NCBI RefSeq assembly: GCF_009797025.1
Contig: NZ_CP047027.1
Location: 4,278,001-4,342,000 of the forward strand
Length of the DNA: 64,000 nucleotides
Source of the DNA: Cellulophaga sp. L1A9
Lineage (GTDB): Bacteria > Bacteroidota > Bacteroidia > Flavobacteriales > Flavobacteriaceae
Direction: 5' to 3'
The notes under the pieces were generated by a model. It was not told where the DNA came from. It was given only the letters and a program-made list of their open reading frames with translations, and did no database searches. Both the position numbers and the translations under genes were made by a program. The number at the start of each line of letters is the position of its first letter. Positions within the stretch are counted from its first letter, which is position 1. This document shows positions 63,077 through 64,000 of this stretch, piece after piece.

Positions 63077-63584
63077 TTAAAATAAGCTGCGTATATCTAA
63101 AATTTTTTTCTTCTCCCTAGCAACCTCTAGGTAATCATAGGCTTTTAACCCGAAAATACCTTTGATAATATTAATTAGAAAAACAGCGATAGACCTGTTA
63201 TAATCAACAACAGAAACATTATAAGCCCGTTCAGTAGCAGAAATCTGTTCAGTGAGTTCAATTATGGTACGTTGTAATAGCACAATGGCTTTAATAGCCT
63301 TAAAATCTTGGTTATTTTTAAGTGCCATGGATACATATCCCAGCCACTGGCTCATTTGTTTTTCGGCAGCCATGATTTTAGAGGTGGGCACTGTTTCGTT
63401 ATAGTCCGACCTAATTTTGGTAATTTCCGTTAGAAACTTTTTTTCATGAGACATATAGTTCTTTACAACAGTTGTCATATTCGGTAGCTATTCAAAATGT
63501 ATTTTTTAATTGAACATCAATATTCTTTAAACTATAATCAAGGTTATTTTTGTTTTTTACAATTTTAGTATAGGTAAAAATCAT
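63077..63584 (-). pseudogene. Broken lemA paralogue
   Basis: An open frame at 63077-63478 encodes only the last 133 residues of a LemA protein (MTTVVKNYMSHEKKFLTEITKIRSDYNE...). Immediately upstream, in the same frame, is TAG-CTA-CCG-AAT, giving stop-LPN, and in another frame 63492-63584 encodes MIFTYTKIVKNKNNLDYSLKNIDVQLKNTF-stop. Together these restore the LemA pattern NNLD-SLKNIDVQLK-...-LPNM-TVVKNYM. So there is at least one frameshift plus one nonsense change near 63485-63495, and the usual N-terminal membrane anchor is not recognisable. A shortened protein started at 63478 is possible but would lack the anchor. Confidence 0.8.
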
Positions 63585-64000
63585 GTGGTGATGATGCTTT
63601 AAATAAAATACAACGATAAAAGTCTGAATTTATTGATTTTTCTTTAAGAATAGTTCTTGTACAGAAACATTTTTTTGACAAATTGGATATACATCACTTT
63701 ATAATTAAGATGTTGTTATTAAAAGCACAAAAAGCCATCTGAATAGATAGCTTTTGTAGTTTTTCTTACGCGGTTGGGCACTAGTTACAAATGAGCGCTA
63801 TCGGCGTAATCAATAGCTCTTGACTTCTATTTTTATGTAAAAACGTACTCAATACTTCAGAAGATGTAAACAATCATAAAAAGTATTTTTATCAATAGTA
63901 GAGACAATTTACATCTAATCCTTTGCTTTAAATTTACAAAAGAGTATTACTAGTTTACTTAAGTTTTATCTCGTTTTTAGTACTTCTAGAATAACTACTC
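63585..64000. other. Right-end intergenic region with hairpin module
   Basis: 416 bp without a gene. It contains the small hairpin (AGCCATCTGAATAGATAGCTTTT, about 63732-63754) and the dispersed hairpin copy G at 63778-63800, in the same order and spacing as at 50.6, 58.1 and 59.4 kb. The last 200 bases show nothing I can interpret. Confidence 0.55.
63778..63800. repeat. Dispersed hairpin repeat, copy G
   Basis: GGCACTAGTTACAAATGAGCGCT followed by ATCGGCG; good match to copy C at 36.4 kb. Confidence 0.68.

Overview
The window looks like a chromosomal segment of a Flavobacteriaceae member (Bacteroidota). The sequence is AT-rich. Several promoters fit the Bacteroidota TAnnTTTG -7 box: glyA, fahA, the SRP RNA (a full TTG-N19-TAnnTTTG), the transaldolase and the ABC-F gene. 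Lipoprotein signal peptides are abundant, and Shine-Dalgarno sites are not obvious. Genus cannot be fixed from the sequence alone.

Left third (about 1-22.2 kb) is ordinary core genome: fumarylacetoacetase (fahA) divergent from serine hydroxymethyltransferase (glyA); a TPR histidine kinase with its LuxR-type response regulator; a 50-residue lipoprotein with a Cys-rich tail; a LytTR regulator with a phosphate-dead receiver; a right-handed-repeat lipoprotein, a thioesterase and a glutamine cyclotransferase as a compact operon; the SRP 4.5S RNA; an SDR oxidoreductase; a small transaldolase; a thioredoxin-fold lipoprotein lacking CXXC; a YbiT-like ABC-F ATPase; and leuC-leuD-leuA-leuB.

From 22.5 kb to the right end the window is an accessory island built almost entirely by duplication. 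It starts with an orphan TraN/DUF4138-like protein. It then holds 21 paralogous secreted or lipidated proteins of about 300-335 residues that I could not assign to a known family. I divide them by C-terminal signature into type X (ends near H/YKPKGSD) and type Y (ends FKNK-TG-WH-W); both share a YEI-x-(V/T)ND strand, an ILxSGxQ-LS strand, a VPYxL ... LL.EV..(Y/F)...R core and a QPLE(N/D)Y-x-L-x-(F/Y)YGN-x-(K/R)-(V/I) strand. They lie in tandem arrays of different unit sizes: about 1056 bp (five near-identical X genes, 26.0-31.2 kb, + strand), exactly 1942 bp (an X+Y gene pair, twice, 38.7-42.6 kb, - strand) and about 1.32 kb (three Y genes, 53.0-56.6 kb, - strand). A separate lipoprotein family forms a decaying tandem array at 34.3-36.4 kb.

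Between the arrays are membrane modules known to neighbour one another in bacteria: LemA, GIDE/BAM-domain membrane proteins, TPM-domain proteins ending in a Gly-Ser-rich tail, and at the right end a lemA pseudogene, a DUF3137 membrane protein and a large M48-like protein that has lost its first zinc-binding His. The island carries many scars: a 153-bp TPM 3' fragment that is a direct repeat of the intact gene 13.8 kb away and brackets the whole + strand array, orphan gene tails, swapped signal-peptide/promoter cassettes, and at least seven dispersed hairpin repeats. The most interesting hypothesis is that the X/Y lipoproteins form a rapidly diversifying envelope system working with the LemA/GIDE/TPM membrane machinery. 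That link rests on gene neighbourhood only.
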